A DNA stretch of 64,000 bases from Muribaculaceae bacterium (GTDB lineage: Bacteria > Bacteroidota > Bacteroidia > Bacteroidales > Muribaculaceae), in contig JAGCCU010000067.1 in NCBI GenBank assembly GCA_017651515.1, forward strand, positions 1-64,000. Reading direction: 5' to 3'. The notes beneath the pieces are model-generated. The model searched no databases and was not told the origin of the DNA. It saw only the letters and a program-made list of their open reading frames with translations. Below, in pieces: positions 62,536-64,000 of the stretch. Position numbers and translations under genes: made by a program. The first letter of the stretch is position 1; each line of letters begins with the position of its first letter.

Positions 62536-62565
62536 AGTGTTTGAGTTGTTGGTGTGTGAGAAAAA

Positions 62566-62985
62566 TTATTTGTTGGGGTCTTCACAGAGTTCAACTAGAG
62601 CGCCGCAAGTGGTCTTTGGGTGAAGGAATGCGATGTTCAGGCCTTCGGCACCCTTGCGTGGTTCCTTGTCAACTACGCGACCGCCCTTCTCTTGTACTTC
62701 TGCAAGAGCGTTTGCAACACCGTCTTCAACAGCAAATGCGATGTGCTGGATGCCGCCACGACCGCCGTTCTTCTCGATGAACTTAGCGATAGCGCTGTCA
62801 GGACTTGTAGCCTCGAGGAGCTCAATCTTGGTTTGTCCTACACGGAAAAATGCGGTCTTTACGTGCTGATCTTCAACTTCTTCTATAGCGAAGCACTTGA
62901 AACCCAGTAAATTCTCGTAGAATGGGATAGCCTCTTCAAGACTTGTAACGGCTATGCCCACATGTTCGATGTGTGAAATCTGCAT
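62566..62985 (-). CDS. mce: methylmalonyl-CoA epimerase
   Basis: 139 residues from the ATG at 62985 (MQISHIEHVGIAVTSLEEAI); the frame is open 50 codons further upstream but that part overlaps the promoter region and lacks family character. It is a vicinal-oxygen-chelate fold with metal ligands in SHIEHVGIAV, RGGIQHIAFAVED and the C-terminal ALVELCED. It interconverts (R)- and (S)-methylmalonyl-CoA between the B12-dependent mutase and the decarboxylase. It is the first gene of the propionate operon. Confidence 0.93.
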   Translation of the reverse strand: MQISHIEHVGIAVTSLEEAIPFYENLLGFKCFAIEEVEDQHVKTAFFRVGQTKIELLEATSPDSAIAKFIEKNGGRGGIQHIAFAVEDGVANALAEVQEKGGRVVDKEPRKGAEGLNIAFLHPKTTCGALVELCEDPNK

Positions 62986-63113
62986 AATTGTAGAAAATTT
63001 AGAGTTATTTATTGATTGAAAATTGTATTCAAAATTTTGAACAGCGAAAGCAGAGAAAATTTCATTTTCTTTGCTGAGTCGCGAAATAATTAAGACGAAG
63101 TCAAAATATCGTG

Positions 63114-63121
63114 CAAAGATA
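63114..63121 (-). promoter_or_regulatory. mce: -7 element of the mce-mmd operon
   Basis: Minus-strand TATCTTTG, full match to TAnnTTTG; leader of about 120 nt. No -33 box at the usual spacing. Confidence 0.5.
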
Positions 63122-63222
63122 CTAAAAATAATCATTTTAGCCCCATGTTTTCGGTATAAACTTTGTGAAAAACAGAGTCAAACTTGAAAATAGGGCCAAA
63201 CTAATCTGTTTGAAGTGTTTGA

Positions 63223-64000
63223 TTAAAGGAGCTCTGTGAGAGAGACAAACTTGTAGCCGCGTTTTTGAAGTGTGGTGATGAGCTTAGGCAGTAGATTGTA
63301 AAATTTCTCTGTGCGTCGTGGGTCGGTGCCTAGGTGAACCATCAGCAGGTGTCCGTTCAGTCCTTTGGCTTTCTCGCATTGCATTATGCGGTCGAAGAGC
63401 CATTGGTTGCTGCGATAGATGGCACCGGTTTCCTGTTCTATACCTGGCCATGTGTAATCGTCGCTACTGGCTGTTCCTGGTGTGAAATTGACGATCTGTA
63501 ATCCAAGTTGCTTTGCCCACGAAGCATTGTAGTCATTATACCATTCATATGGAGGAATGAAGAATGGTGCATTCTGAGGTGTGATGCCAAAAGTTGCCAG
63601 TTTCTCATAGGCCTGTATTAGATCGGCTGTGAATTCTTCTTTATTTACTATACAAGAGTCGCGGTTTTCCCATGGTGCATAAAGCAGGTGACCATTGCTG
63701 TGGGTACTCACGTAATGACCATCGGCAATGAGTTGACGCACCACGTTGGGGTACATTTCGAGAAACTTTCCGGTGAAGAAAAACGCTCCTTTAATGCCAT
63801 GTTTCTTGAGAGTAGCGATGATGCTTTGGGCACCGTCGGCCTGGTCGTGAGCGGTGAAAACAAGTGTTATTTGTTTCTTGGTGGTGTCGCCTCTCACTAT
63901 GCCGCCGTGGTCGTAAACCACCGAGTTGCAATGGCTGTGTGTCTGCGACCGTCCTTCGGCCTCGTAGGCGGCGAGCGGGAAGGTGAGCGAGGCAGTTCCG
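63223..64000 (-). CDS. polysaccharide deacetylase domain protein, C-terminal part (runs off window edge)
   Basis: 258 codons are visible and the frame remains open to the right edge, so the start lies outside; the GTG at 63921 is probably internal. The visible part is a NodB/CE4-like domain: FTAHDQADG in the place of the usual TFDDG, HSNGH as the HxxxH metal site, PPYEWYND in place of the RPPYG motif and LLMVHLGTDPRR near the end. The residues before it (GTASLTFPLAAYEAEGRSQT) look like the end of another domain, so this is likely a two-domain protein, possibly with a glycosidase in front. The activity is carbohydrate or peptidoglycan deacetylation by family; the altered first motif makes this uncertain. 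Confidence 0.75.
   Translation of the reverse strand, partial: GTASLTFPLAAYEAEGRSQTHSHCNSVVYDHGGIVRGDTTKKQITLVFTAHDQADGAQSIIATLKKHGIKGAFFFTGKFLEMYPNVVRQLIADGHYVSTHSNGHLLYAPWENRDSCIVNKEEFTADLIQAYEKLATFGITPQNAPFFIPPYEWYNDYNASWAKQLGLQIVNFTPGTASSDDYTWPGIEQETGAIYRSNQWLFDRIMQCEKAKGLNGHLLMVHLGTDPRRTEKFYNLLPKLITTLQKRGYKFVSLTELL

Noticed and set aside
63197..63212. Terminator after the deacetylase-like gene
   Set aside because: CAAAC and GTTTG form only a 5-bp stem and no T run follows on the minus strand.

Overview
The window is a chromosomal segment from an anaerobic gut-type Bacteroidales. The family may be Muribaculaceae or Prevotellaceae, but the sequence alone does not settle this. The evidence is a SusC/SusD polysaccharide locus with a DUF6377-type regulator, a PorD-like type IX secretion protein, a long NusB, a biotin-dependent methylmalonyl-CoA decarboxylase sodium pump, BspA-type leucine-rich-repeat surface protein, and many promoters of the Bacteroidetes form TTTG-N19/20-TAnnTTTG.

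Layout. (1) 1-905: 5' part of a secreted protein on the minus strand, then about 1.2 kb of repeat-rich non-coding DNA. (2) 2135-6242: an operon of PLP aminotransferase, CoA-transferase and a PreA-like flavoprotein carrying an extra N-terminal Fe-S domain. (3) 6326-19933, minus strand: a beta-glucan utilisation locus (SusC, SusD, a surface glycan-binding lipoprotein with duplicated C-terminal module, GH16, GH5, GH3) followed by its own DUF6377 regulator and a small lipoprotein. (4) 20400-27668: an AT-rich accessory island. It holds a small unknown protein, a cytosine-C5 methyltransferase, an HNH endonuclease and a GmrSD-like DUF262/DUF1524 nuclease in one operon, then four small genes, a candidate antisense-oriented small RNA and a thrice-repeated short leader; it stops beside tRNA-Arg(TCT). 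(5) 27947-29872: an outer-membrane barrel and a CDF metal exporter. (6) 29892-36801: a cobalamin riboswitch in front of a 2169-residue secreted multidomain protein with a DUF4465-like module. (7) 37090-41189: BspA/dockerin-like surface protein and M13 peptidase. (8) 41367-52288: housekeeping genes dnaN, an exonuclease, coaBC, porD-like, recN, rlmB, nusB, yajC, ybbR-like, coaE, DUF5606, NlpC/P60. (9) 52307-58173, minus: AddB-like nuclease, holB, HerA-like ATPase. (10) 58299-62985, minus: methylmalonyl-CoA epimerase and decarboxylase genes, then at the edge a truncated polysaccharide deacetylase.

How it fits together. Regions 3, 6 and 7 are cell-surface nutrient-capture functions, with exported proteins that could use the type IX route to which the porD-like gene belongs. 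Region 10 is the propionate-forming end of succinate fermentation with Na+ export. The most distinctive items are the B12-riboswitch-controlled giant surface protein and the accessory island, which combines several defence-type nucleases with two candidate structured RNAs and a repeated cassette-like leader.
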